Source of the DNA: Lepas anatifera | Lineage: Eukaryota; Arthropoda; Thecostraca; Lepadidae | Direction of reading: 5' to 3' | Length of the DNA: 64,000 nt | Assembly: GCA_034440635.1 (NCBI GenBank) | Contig: JAOTON010001685.1 | Coordinates: 3,358,501-3,422,500, forward strand | In this document: piece by piece, positions 24,141 to 35,725 of the stretch | Position numbering within the stretch: the stretch's first letter is position 1 | Layout: every line of letters starts with the position of its first letter | The notes under the pieces: generated by a model | Told to the model about the DNA's origin: nothing | The model's database searches: none | The model's input: only the letters and a program-made list of their open reading frames with translations | Program-made: the position numbers and the translations under genes

Positions 24141-25007
24141 AGCTGGTCTTGAATAGATGGGGAATAAGAACACAATGGAAACTCCCCTTGTAAAACGGAG
24201 CTAACGAGGAATGAGGAATCTCTAAAACGGCTTGTGATACCTAGGCACCCCTGGTTATATAGATTGCTTATTATACTGGTGGATTCTAGAAGGGATGATA
24301 AAAAGGCATGTGCCCCTGAGCTCAAAGCACAGTCCCCTAAACCAGGATTTCTACTAATTAATTTAGATGAAGAAATAGTTTTCACAATTTTCAGCCCTGT
24401 CACAACATCCCCATCCAAACCACCGGCCTGTTCACCTTTAATTTACTCTTAACTGGGATCGAGCCTTGCGAATATGGAACTTAATAAACGCGTTCAAAAG
24501 GTATCTCCCAAATCTTTCCGGCAGAAAAAATGTGTTCTTCCAAAGACACTATGCTACTCCTCGTCCCACGGCGACTGTGGGAGGCAAGGAACTTAATCCG
24601 CATTCAGCTAGGGCTCACTCGTCACGACAAAACCAGTGGGCATGACAAAAAAATTTCGACTCCAATATGCCTTAACCTGCACATTGTAACAGATATCACA
24701 TGCTCCGCTGATTTCTCTGATGTTAAGTACTTGCATGAGTTGGCTGCCCTTAAATCAATCCAAAAAGTAGTTTTTTGGCTACTTCCATGGTATTTTTATG
24801 ATATTTTGTTCCTTTTTTTGGTTTTAATCGAGTTTTCCTTCTCCGTCAATGATTTTTTGCATTTTTATTGAACCAAAGATGCCCAAAAAATGATATAAAC
24901 AAAGATATAGTAAGTTTCTTAGGTTACGTTAAAAAGTGCCCTTTTTCCCCGGGGTGCCCCTCAAAGTTGGTGTGCCCCCCCATACGAAAGCTCTGGCTGC
25001 GCCCCTG

Positions 25008-26560
25008 TCCACGCATCACTGTGGGCGCCCCATCTTTTGGAACCACGCATGTATCACCGGCGCCCCAATTTGGCAGCATTGGTGCCTTCGTTTCACTCCA
25101 CCGGCGCCCCCAAGCCTCATCGTGGGCTCTCCCACTTCTTGGCATCCCGCTATAAACTATTGGCGCCCCAATCCTCACCGCGGGCGCCCCCACCTTCGGA
25201 AAATCCGGTCTATACCACTGCCGCCTCCATGGTGCAGCATTGATGTCTCGTTTTTGCTCCAACGGCGCCCCCACGCGTTACTGTGGGCGCCCTACCTTTT
25301 GAACCCTCATGTACCACCGGTGTCCCCATTGGGCATCATTGGTGTCTTCTGTGTACTTCACCGGCACCCCACGCTTCACCGTGGGCGCCTTTGCTTTTTA
25401 GAGTCGATCTTCACCATTGGCGCCCCCGTGGTACATCATTGGTGTCTTTTTGCTCAAATGGCGCCCCCATGCCTCACTGAGGGGATCTTCACCTTTTACC
25501 AGCCCGTTTTATACCAGTGAGCCCCCACTCTCTCTCTCCCCGCTATGTACTACTGGATCCCCACTCCCCACTACGGTCGCCCCCACTTTCTAACAATCCG
25601 CTCTATGCCACTGGCGCCCCCATCGTGCATCAGTGGTGCTTTCGTTTCACTCCACCGGCGCCCCCAAGCCTCATCGTAGGCTCTCCCACTTATTGGCATC
25701 CTGCTATAAACTATTGGCGCCCCAATCCTCACTACGGGCGCCCCCACCTTCGGAAAATCCGCTCTATACCACTGGCGCCTCCATGGTGCAGCATTGATGT
25801 CTCGTTTTTACTTCAACGGCGCCGCCACGCGTCACTGTGGGCGCCCCATGTGCTGAAACCCTGCGTGTACCACCGGCATCCCCATTGGGCATCATTGGTG
25901 TCTTCTGTGCACTCCACCGGCGCGGCGCCCCCACGCTTCACTGTGGGCACCCCCTGCTTTTTGGACCCGCTCTTTACCTCTGGCGCCCCCATGGTGCATA
26001 ATTGGTGCGTTTCTTTTTTAACATCAAACGGCGCCCCCATGTCCATTGAGGGGGTCTTCACCTTTCAACAGCCCCTCTTATACCACCCGAGCCCCACTCT
26101 TGTGATGCATTATTGTTGTCTGCTTTTAGCTTTATGGGCGCCTTCCCCCCGCCTCTTTCCACCATTTTTTGACACATCGTTCTGTATCACTGGCGCCCCC
26201 ATAATGAATCGTTGGTGCCTGTTCTTTGCTCCACCGGCGCCTTCATTTCCAGCCGTGGGCTCATCGGGAGCTCCCCCACATTTCGACAAACCGCTATGTC
26301 TGGCGGCACCCATTGTACACATTGGTGATTTTCTTTCGCTCCATTGGTGCCCCCACACTTCACTATAGGCGCCCCAATATTTCTGCTAATTGCTTGATGA
26401 ATCATTGGTATCTTACTTTTGCTCTATCGGCGCCCAACCACATCCCCCCACCACGCGCCATTATTGGCGCCCCAACTTTTGACAGCATGCCCTGTGCCTC
26501 CATGGTGCATGATGGGTGCCTATCGTTAGCTCCATGAACGCACCAACACATCCCTGCCAG
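25008..26560. repeat. GGCGCCCC-type minisatellite, right block
   Basis: The same units as the block at 19140-20932, interrupted by the nested element. Copies of TCACTGTGGGCGCCCC, CCATGGTGCAGCATTGATG and TCACTCCACCGGCGCCCCCA are clear to about 26060, then degenerate. Confidence 0.85.
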
Positions 26561-28060
26561 AAACCCCATGCAGCTTCTCTTTACTGTGAATTTCTTGCAT
26601 CCCAAACGTGGCGCGTTGTCTTACCAGAGCCTCCCCTTGACAGCTCCCACAAATTTCACTGAATGCGAGTACCCCCAAGCTGTATCACCGGAAGCTCCAA
26701 ACTTCAGCTTCGGTGTCTCCTTGGTTACCAAATTGCGCCGTCAGCGCTCTTCCCATGCACTGTCTTCTCCTCCCTGTTGCCCAACCAGTGCCCTGTTCGT
26801 GTACCCGCCTTCTACCCTGTTGTTACCCTACCAGTGTCCCTATGATGGATTATTTGCTCCCACAGACGCTCCACTGACGGTTCCAAGCCTATGTACTGCA
26901 GGAGCCCCTTGCCTGCACCACCGGTATCCATAACTCCAGTCTCGGTATCGCCTCGGTGAAGTATCAGCGTCCCCCCATGCACTATCACCATTACCATCCC
27001 TCGCCCGAAAGCCCAAATAACTAACTGACTAACTCACCACACTTCCCCCGGCTATAGACCACCGGCGTCCCACAGGGTGTACCACCTTACCACACTGAAC
27101 TTTTGGCACTCCCATGCTGCATCACCGCTGGACTCATTTATATACATAAGCACTCCCTCATATATGATGCCCCTGGGTCACTAATAGGCGTCACACTTCA
27201 ACGTGGACCACCCTCATCGATTTTTTGACGCCCTCTTCTTTGTGGTTAGGCGCCCATATTTCACGATTGGCCGCCCTTTTCAGCTCTAGAGCGCCCCACT
27301 GCAACATGGACCACCCGTGCCTACCTTTGGCCGCCCTCTTCTGCATGATTGTTCTCCTGTTCTCCACTATTGACCGCTCCTTTGCAGATCTAGGGCGCCT
27401 GACTTCAATGTGGACTCCTCATTCACCTCCGGACGCCCTCTATTTTATGGTTGGGAACCCCATTTTTCACGTTTGGCCACCCTTTTTCAGCGCTTGGCGA
27501 ACCTCTGCGACGTGGACCACCGTCATTTACCTACAGGCGCCCTTAACTTTGTGACTGGGCTCCCCGTTTTCACAATTGACCCGCTTTTCAGCCCTAGGGT
27601 GCCCCACTGCAACGTGGACTGCCCTCATCCATATTAAGCCGCTCTCTTCTGTATCATTGTGCGCACCTTCTCCACTGCTGGCCGCTCTTGTGCAGCTTTA
27701 GAACACCCCAATTCACCGTGGACTGCCCTCATTCACCTCTGGCCGCCATCCGCATTGTGGTTCAGAACCCCTATATCATGATTGACCGTCCCTTTTAGCT
27801 CTAAAGCGGCCCACCGTAAAATTGATCGCTCTGATCCACTTTTGACTGCCCGCTAGTGCATGATTGCGCGCCCGTTTTCCACAATTGTCTGTTCTTTCTT
27901 AGCCTTGGGGCGCCCCACTTTTACGTGTACCGCCTTCAACTTCGGATGTCTTCTACTTTGTGTTCGGGTGCTCTAATTTCACGATTAACCGCTCTTTTTC
28001 AGCCTTAGGGCATCCCACTGCAACATGGCACTACCATAGCACATGGACAGCTCTCAGCTT
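26561..28060. repeat. Degenerate continuation and second minisatellite (GGCCGCCCT-type)
   Basis: From about 27180 units of 60-90 bp recur, with TTTCACGATTGGCCGCCCTTTTCAG, then GCGCCCCACTGCAACRTGGAC words (for example 27260-27310, 27465-27505, 27555-27620 and 27970-28030; words longer than 20 bases vary between copies). 26561-27180 is a diverged transition. No coding signal. Confidence 0.7.
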
Positions 28061-31001
28061 TGAGTGGTAACAATTGCCCCGAGTTCTTTTAATGTATGAT
28101 TTGGGTATCGATTGGTGTCATTTTGCTCCGTTACCACGCAGGATCCCCCAGGGTGCATTCATGCCCATCCGATGTGTGGTCGTGTGCCCGTCCAATATGT
28201 GGTTGTGTCGTCTTTTGCAACAAGAACATGCTACGATGGAATAAAGGGGACTGGTAAAAGTAATGTTTCTTGTGAAGCAAATTTTGAGCACATATACGAA
28301 TATCCCTTAAATGTGCTTAAAAAAACATTCCGGATCTATTGATAACCCTATAAGCGGTTGACTTCGATCATTTAATTATTTTGCCGAGGTGTTTTTTTTC
28401 GCAGTGCCACTAATGAAAGGCTGTGTCCAGACAGCAATGCGAAATTCCCACGTCATCTGTGTAAGAAAAACATTGAGAGCTCGGCAGGAGGCACCTGCAT
28501 AATTTTGGTTGCGTCCTCTCCCACATGTTTGTAAACAGCTAAAAGTTTCGCCTTATGTAGAATATTATGGATTTATCACTATCCACTCTGCGCAGACAGG
28601 GTAAACTGCAACGACTGGTTCGCAAAATCTCCAACGGCCGTCTCTGCGTAAATTCTGCTACAAAACGTAGTCCAGGTAGAAGTTGCCCTGTTTACTTGTT
28701 GCTTATTTAACTAGAGGCACTTTGAGAAATTCTTCCTTTTCTTGGCAACGTGTTTTTTTAATCGGCACTTTTTCAAATGGCATCACAAATACGCAAAATT
28801 TGCATCACAAAGATCCATGATACCAAAGGCTGATCCCCAAATGGTAGTCTGACCGCCCCCGGAGACTTCGCTTCCCTCTTATCGAAATCCTGGATTGTCC
28901 ATGTACCCAGCCCTCTCGGTTGTTGATCAGTGATAGATAAGCTCGGTCAGTGTTGATCAGGTGCAATCTCTAACATCATCACCTTGGATAGGTTGAGTTT
29001 GCGGCCGGTTGATAGAGCTGGAAAATGCCTAGGTGATCGGGGAAGGAGAGTTTATTGGGTGATGGAACTATAGTAGGGAGGAACAGAAACGTAGTAAAGG
29101 GGTGGGGCGGCTAGCACAGTCGCATGAGAGGCACCCGAAGGGAAAAGATCGCGCGAAGGGCAGCCGGGCTACGCCAATCTATGACCAACCGTAAGCCTCG
29201 GGGACCAGCATGACTTGCTGTTACAAGCGTGACCCTCTGCGGCAAGCGACACCCTATATGTGACCGTCAGGGTCCCCAAGGGGCAGAAGAGCACTCTTTA
29301 ATCAGGTGGGTCACCTGTTTTCAACAGGGCCTTCTGTGACAAGCATGACCAGTACATCATTCCGTGGTCGGCAGGGCCCAATGCAGTCAGAAGAGCCTTC
29401 TGTCTGCCACCGAGAAACCGAGAATGCCCTCTGTGCCAGCGGGGGATGCTGTGACAAGTAGGGCCCTCTACGGTCAGCAGGTCCTTTGGGACCAGGAGTC
29501 TCCTCGTTATCAATAGGGCAATCTTAGGTCAACAGGGATCTCTGTAACTAACAGATCTTTCGGTCGCAGTCAGGGCCATGTCTTGCCAGCATGCTTTTTT
29601 GTCGGACGGGGCGATACCCCCGGTGACCATAAGAGGACCCTGTATCGTAAATATATATATTTGGAACTGAACGCACAGTCTATGAAAAGGGCACTCCGAG
29701 ACCAACAGGTCTTTCCGTGCCCAGTAAGGCCTGCCATATTCTTGTGGAAGGTCATGAGGTGACCTGAGGTCTAATCGGGAAGTCGCTGGGCCCCCTGCAT
29801 CCAGGCGGGTAACCATCCATGACGGTCTTTGACTGCTGTGAGTGGGACTGGTGGGACCCTTAAATCCATTAGGATCTAAATCTGCCAGTTGGCGAACCCC
29901 TGGAGAAAGCCGGAAAGTGTACAAGTGTACACTGTGAACGACTTTGAGTTCAGTTTGGTCAGTCGAGGGTCCTATGTGGCTGCCATAGCACAACGAAGAC
30001 AGGCCAACAGCCAAAATCTGGTTATAGCTAGTTATAGTTCCTGCAAAAATTCAGGTGGATGCCGTTGAGGGAGACACAAACACATTTTTCCGAGTTGATT
30101 GCTGATGTGGAGTATCCCTAAACTGGGCCTTTGCTTGGGGCCGTATTCTGATGCCGAGAGTACATAAGAATGGGCGCACGCACGTCGATATTTTATTCTG
30201 ATTTCCAGCCTGCACCCACACTGCGCAGGTGGGGTCAAATCAGCATTGTGATCGTAGTGCGCACATTAGATCAGTATGCTGATATTCTGCGTAGACTAGG
30301 TCGGTACTGGTCCCTGTGCATCCCGGGTACGCTTGTCCTACGTCGAGCGTGGCTACGCACGGAAGAAGGTCGAAATACCACATTGGAATACGGCAAGTTG
30401 CTTGTCTCAGTCAAGTCTTAGGAGGGCATTATATTAGAATATAGCCTTAGAAAGGTTTACAATAACTGGGGTCTTGAAGTAAGCCAAGGCCCATGAACTT
30501 AAGTAGTAGATCCTTCGTGGCTGGCTAGCTCAGATTGAAGGGATCTGGGATCACTGCTCTGACCTAGTGGTTTATTAGACCCTTATGGCTAGTTAAGGCC
30601 CTGTGTGCTAATCATCATCATATAAGCAAAATCAGTAGTCCATGTAACCATCATGGGGCTTCCCAAAGTGTATCGGGATTTGATCTGACATGTCCTGTAG
30701 AAACCTAATCCCGAATGACAAACAGGCTCATTGAACGAGACGGGCCTATTCTAAACATTCGTTGGTCTTCTTCAAACTGTTTAAGGCTTCTGAAGATAAT
30801 TTTGATCACTGATTGGGGAGAAAATAGTCCCCATGCAGTCTCCCCGGGTCCGAAAGTGTCTTTACTAACCGTGGGTTCCAGTGCACAATAAAATAAACGC
30901 CAAAGAGATACATTCACTTTTTACCACTCCTGAGATGTATTTTAGATCCATTCAAAGCCATGATCTTTCCTCATTTTTTTAAAAAGAAAATATGAAACTA
31001 A
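28061..31001. other. Right interior of the 13 kb element, mostly unrecognised
   Basis: Unique-looking sequence at 28061-29190. It is followed by a third degenerate minisatellite at about 29190-29560, with words such as CAGGGCCTTCTGTGAC and GACCAGCATGAC, and by weaker repeats to 30860. Open frames here (for example 29529-30014 on the minus strand) follow the repeat and show no domain. Confidence 0.5.
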
Positions 31002-31959
31002 TTACCTCTTTGACCCTCCGGTTTTTCGGGCGGCAAGAAAAAACGGCGACGCGAAGCACCGCCGTACTTGGCACACCTTATTCTTGATCGATTCCGCAAG
31101 AATCCCCCAAAAATTTTGGCTTGGGTCATCTCAGGTCAGGTCATCAGTGCAGGTTAAGTGACCTTACCTCAAAAAATGTTGAAGGTGGCATAAGTACCAA
31201 ATGGGTGAATCTATCGGATTGAAACTTATAGCACATAATGGCCCCACCGAGTTCTCCAAGAAGTTCCGGGATTTTTCATATCGATGACATAAGGTCAAAT
31301 ACAGACCATGACCTCTCCATTGGAAATACAGAGGAAAACAGAAAATGGTTTGTATTTGTGTAGATAAAGGTGATAATACCTTCATATTCTCCAAATCGAA
31401 GTATCTTAGGTCCCTTTTTAGGTTCATGTCGCAATTTTTGACCTGTGACCTCTGAGAGATCATCCGAAGCTACTTAAGCGGTTTTGAGACTTGGTCAATA
31501 ACTTTGCATGAAATGATGATACAACTTTTATGTTTATACCATTGCGTTTGGATTGCTATTGCCAGTCGATTGATAGGCATATGGACTATGCTAAGTCAAA
31601 AAGTGACCTTGACCTGACGTGAAGTCAGGTGATTTGTGTTTTGACCTAGTATGCTCATATTATACATCATTCGATTAGCCGTGACGAGAGAGAGCGAACA
31701 GTGTCTACAAAATTATTATAACTCAACGCTGTCAGACGCTAGACTTTGCTCAAAATGCCAACTTCTTTGACCTGCCATGGCCTCAATGTTGACCTGGGCT
31801 AAAAAGTGACTGATACAGTGTCATCGTGAATTTGTATGAGCTATCCACCAGGGTTCGCGTTTTTTCGCTATCCTGCATAGGGGACGAGTTCGAGAGGGGG
31901 TGTTCAAACACCCCCACCAGGGCGAAGGTGACTCGGGGGCCCACCGGGGCGCAGGTTAA
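31002..31959 (+). mobile_element. TTAA-type piggyBac-like element, copy E
   Basis: Homologous to copy D throughout: a CCGGTTTTTCGGGCGGCAAG start, a GGCGACGCGAAGCACCGCC hairpin relic, CTCAGGTCAGGTCA, and the asymmetric right end with GGCGAAGGTGACTCGGG, closing at TTAA 31956-31959. The left TTAA is degenerate (TTAC at 31002) and the left terminal repeat is shortened. It lies near the right end of the 13 kb element, so it inserted later than that element. Confidence 0.7.
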
Positions 31960-32115
31960 CTGATTCAGTTCACAAAAATGTTTTAAATGGGTAAAGAACA
32001 TAAAATTTGGCACCCCCAGCCGGCCTAAAAATGGCGCCCCCTGGCCATGAAAGTGGCGCCCCCCAGCGCTGCGGCCCCCCTAGCGAAAATTCCTGGATCC
32101 GCCCCTGCTTGTGTT

Positions 32116-34018
32116 CATGTGCTTAAGGGGGCTGTAGTGTTTTTAAAACATGCTTTGCTTTGGTTAACATACAATGGTTCTCTTAACACTGTCATAATTG
32201 ACAGTTTTCGGATTTGGGCGCCCCCAGTGGCTGCCAAAAATCCACTTGGTATGATGCATCCATTACGAGCGGCCTCCATAGAAATCCGTCGCCTATAGCT
32301 TTTGGGTCTCGCCATTGTCTTTTAGTTTGTGGCATGACGTCAGAAAGGTAAAACATGCCAAAACACCTACAATGTTTTGAGTCCCGAGACGTTTTCAAAA
32401 AGTTTACTTTGAAGAGAAGTTTGAAGAGGATAATAAGTTTAGAGACGAAAAGAAGTTTGAAGAAGAAAAGAGAAAAGGTTTGAATAAAGTTCCTGAATCA
32501 ATTTTTCACCATCCAACACGGAGCAAAGCAGCAAGTGTTCCCCTCTTCTGGTATGTTATCCGGTTTTACTTCGGCACGCTCTCTATCATTCCTCACCCTC
32601 TATAACACGTCCGACGGTTAAAAATTAGTTTTATGTACATCTCTCCCCTCTTTCCCTCGGTTACCCTTGGACCGGAACACACTCATTTCCACTCATCAGA
32701 AACCCATCGCGACACTCCTGACTTCAGCTAACTTCGCCGCCGGCTAGCCCATGCTGCCTCTGCCGCTGTCTCGCCTGTACCGAAGAGCAGCCTCAGATGG
32801 TGGAGCAGATAATCAAGCCAATAAACAGCAAAGTATGGCTATGAATGAAAAAAGGTATTTTTACTACATCTCTTAGTTCATGGTTTCAAGCTGTATCATT
32901 TTCATGAATAAATTTCCGCTGAATTTCTCGCAATACAAGTAAACGCGCCTCCACCAATCAGCGACCTCCATTCGCTGGCCACCGCACCGCTTGCCTGCGG
33001 GGCACAGAGGTTAGAGAGGTCACGCTAGGAATCGCCGACGCCGAGCTCAAGCCTGGGTGGGGAGGGGTCACGTGGCCGATTACATAACTACATGTGCAGT
33101 GTTGAGAATGGCGGTGGTTGCGCCTGCTGTTGGAATGAATGAAGGGGCAAGTGTAGGAGACATTCTATATACACGTGGTTTGATATATGTTTTAGGGAGT
33201 TTGTAATGTACAGTGTGAGGTGTTGATAGCACTGGAAAGAAGAGTTTATCAAATGAGTTCGGTATGGGAATATGCTTGGCGGGAAAAATTGCAGGCTCCG
33301 ATTTCCAGTGCTTAGTATGTTTCGACATTTGTGTACTTGATGCATTTTTTCAAGTTTTTAAACTGGCACACACTTATTGACATCACATCACACACGGTAC
33401 ATGTGAGATGCGCCTAGCAGACATTTCATGGGTATACAACTTTGGAAGCGTAAGAAGCCAAAATGATTACTGGAAGCAGAGGGATAAGTAGTATTGATGA
33501 TATCAGCAAGGGCGGACCAAGGCAAATCACAGGATGACCAGACAGTTAACTGAGTACGTATATAAATTTCAATGGCTTGAACATCAAAGTATACTTTTAG
33601 CATGGGCGATTGCTCTATCATATCCTTTCGATGCCGCCGTCACCAGGCTTTCAGGTAGTCAAAAGCCTCTGTGCAGGGCCGTCCAGGCGTAATTGTCCAA
33701 TTTTCTATTTAAGGCCAAATATTTGGTTTGATGCTACATTGCTACAATATTCATCTATAATTCCCCGGTGCCGTCTCGCGTTCCTGGCTAGTTATTATAA
33801 ATTGCCATCATTAGTTTACACAAGTCGGATACCGCTACTAGATCGAGACGATTAACGCTCAGCTTTCGAATAATACCTAATTCGGTGGAACTGGGGCAGT
33901 GAGTGACCTCATACGTCGTGTCATATATTGAGAATTGTGAATCCTAGCCAAAGAAATACTTCTTTAAGATGTCCGTAATGACCAAGAATTGGTACGATGA
34001 TGAGGGAGTGGCAGATGC
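32116..34018. other. No recognisable gene
   Basis: Sequence between the 13 kb element and the LINE. A GAAGAGAAGTTTGAAGA-like purine stretch lies at 32405-32480. No domain-bearing frame was found. Confidence 0.4.
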
Positions 34019-34083
34019 AGGGCGGGCCAGGGAGGCTCAAGCCCTCTCCCCCAAATGCCTATAGAAAATGCATTGCTGGAGGC

Positions 34084-34289
34084 CACTGGCGCATCCAAGG
34101 GGAGGCCAAAGGGGCCGTGACCGGCACCAAAGCCTAAAATATTATCTTTTGGTCCCCAAAAAACGAACCAAATTATATAATTTTTTTCTTTACAAATACT
34201 ATGTTTTCGCGATTTTGCTTCTCGATTTAGCCCCCCTCTCTCCAAATGCTCGTTTGGCCCCCCAAAAGTTGCTCCTAGATCCGCCAATT
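34084..34289. mobile_element. hAT-type MITE, about 206 bp
   Basis: Left end CACTGGCGCATCCAAGG and right end the inverse of AATTGGCGGATCTAGGAG. The flanking octamers CTGGAGGC and CCGAAGGC match at 6 of 8. It is set between GGGAGGCTCAA copies at about 34030 and 34316, so it may sit inside another older element whose ends I could not fix. Confidence 0.5.
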
Positions 34290-34392
34290 CCGAAGGCTGA
34301 TTCGAGGCAATGACGGGGAGGCTCAAACCCCCTAGCGCTCCCCCGAACTGAAGTCCAAGATCCGCCAATGGGAGACGACACTAAAGAAACAT

Positions 34393-34423
<31 letters not shown>

Positions 34424-34474
34424 AGGGAGAGTGAGAGAATGAGAGAGTGAGAGTGAGAGTGAGAGAGAGAGAGG
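34393..34474. repeat. (GA)n microsatellite
   Basis: Imperfect GA repeats with GGGA and GTGA interruptions, just upstream of the LINE. Confidence 0.9.
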
Positions 34475-34598
34475 CATTAATGAAGCATCAAGCAACGTTA
34501 ACAGGTTATTTCGAACAGCGAGAGTTTTTGAACAGCTACGTTTTTTTAAATATTTTCAAAATGTTCAAAATCTTATTGAGGAACCTGTACAGCACCGT

Positions 34599-35725
34599 CC
34601 CCGCAGGGGACCGATTTCCATCTGCTAGACTTGTCTGCTCCTGCTGACAGGTCCGGCACATGGATAATTGGGTACGGGATGTGACGACACCCGCGACCCC
34701 AGTTGGCAGGATGGGTTTCGCCCCCGCCTTCGGGCGAGAGGCCAAATCGAAACTGCCATCATCATCCTCTCCTGGCCTTCCTAAATTCAAATCCCACCAA
34801 CTCCTTGATCCTTTTCCTCTTCTTTCCTTATTTCCTTGTCTCTCCATGCCTTTCCACCCGTATCCTTTCTGTCCACTCCTAAATACCCCTCCTATCCACT
34901 GTCTGCGTTGTCTGCCCCGGCGTGTCTCCGCGGGTGGTGGGGGTGTGTGCACGCTTGCTCGTCTTGAGTGTGGACACCTCGGTCGCGTGTGGCGCGCGGC
35001 TGGGCTGGATAGCGCAGACCGACCCTCTTCCTTTTCCAACTCATAACTTCCCAGTTACCCACATTATCCCAGTATCATGGGCGTCCTTGCACGTGCCTAC
35101 GATTCCTGGATGGTCTGGGTGTATGTGGGCCTCCGGCTCGTGTGGCTGGCGATTGGATCCCTCTAATCGCCGGCCCTGCGGGCCGGAGGCTCGCTTCTCT
35201 CGGACCAGCCGGGAATCAGTTGTGACGAGCAGGTGGTAGTCGCCTGCTCCGATGAGGCCGTGTGGGGGCGCCTGTCTTTTTAAGGTGAGCTGCGCACCGA
35301 CCCGTACCCCGGGATGAAGGAGTCCTGGTAGCTGAGCTGAGGTATGCGCTGTGCTGGTTCGTGTGCCCCTAGCAACACTCTACTTTGGTCTGGATTTCCG
35401 CAAGGGCGGGAAACTCTTGAATGCATCGGCAAGAGTAGCAGCGCTGTAAAAGTCTGTCGGCCTTTGGTGGGGCTCGGCTGCCCCTCCCTCCTTTGGTGAG
35501 GTCCTGACTTCACCCAGGGAGGGTGGGGTGTCCGTGTCCCGCCCGGGGTCGTCTAGGCTAGGTGCAAGGGGGGACCGTCGTCGGGGCAGGGGGGTTTGGT
35601 GAGTCTCTCTCCCCCTCTGTAACGGCGGCGTTTCCCCCGTATAGCCAGCCCGTGCGTCGTCTCGCCTTGTAGCACCCTCGTCGGAAGAGGGGAGCACGCG
35701 GCTGGCTGAAATCAATCATACTCCC
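34599..35725 (+). promoter_or_regulatory. LINE 5' UTR with presumed internal promoter
   Basis: About 1.1 kb between the 5' target duplication and the ORF1 ATG at 35726, GC-rich with CT-rich stretches. Full-length non-LTR elements carry their promoter in this position; no specific promoter motif was identified. Confidence 0.5.

Larger units (their letters stand above)
20933..25007. mobile_element. Nested hAT-like element, 4,075 bp, minisatellite-filled
   Basis: It is bounded by identical octamers TCCACGCA (20925-20932 and 25008-25015). Its ends are CAGGGTCGCAGCCAGGGG and the inverse of CAGGGGCGCAGCCAGAG. It sits in the middle of a GGCGCCCC repeat unit of the 13 kb element: the flanking CCTCCACG and TCACTGTGGGCGCC join up in uninterrupted units elsewhere. 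The interior consists of three tandem copies of its left end and a long GAGCTGATCTGGTGCCCC-type minisatellite, followed by 0.8 kb of AT-rich sequence. No transposase frame. Confidence 0.8.
19127..32107. mobile_element. Giant 12,981-bp hAT-like non-autonomous element
   Basis: The left end at 19127 and the inverted right end at 32107 share a perfect 16-bp terminal repeat, CAGGGGCGGATCCAGG. The immediate flanks are identical octamers CTTGTGTT (19119-19126 and 32108-32115). An 8-bp duplication and CAG-starting ends are hAT hallmarks. The interior is not coding: it is degenerate minisatellite (GGCGCCCC-type at 19140-20932 and 25016-26560, GGCCGCCCT-type at 27180-28060, a third type at 29190-29560). 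It holds a nested hAT-like element (20933-25007) and a nested TTAA element (31002-31959). The right subterminal region also carries GGCGCCCC words. Without the nested insertions it is about 7.9 kb. The main alternative, two unrelated solo ends, would require the octamers to match by chance. Confidence 0.75.

Noticed and set aside
24234..24871. Candidate hAT transposase remnants in the AT-rich end of the nested element
   Set aside because: Frames of 72-117 codons show no BED finger, DDE-like or dimerisation motif.
29529..30014. 161-codon minus-strand frame in the 13 kb element
   Set aside because: Overlaps degenerate repeats and has no domain.
34536..35715. Minus-strand open frames (111-167 codons) in the LINE 5' UTR
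   Set aside because: GC-rich antisense shadows without domains.
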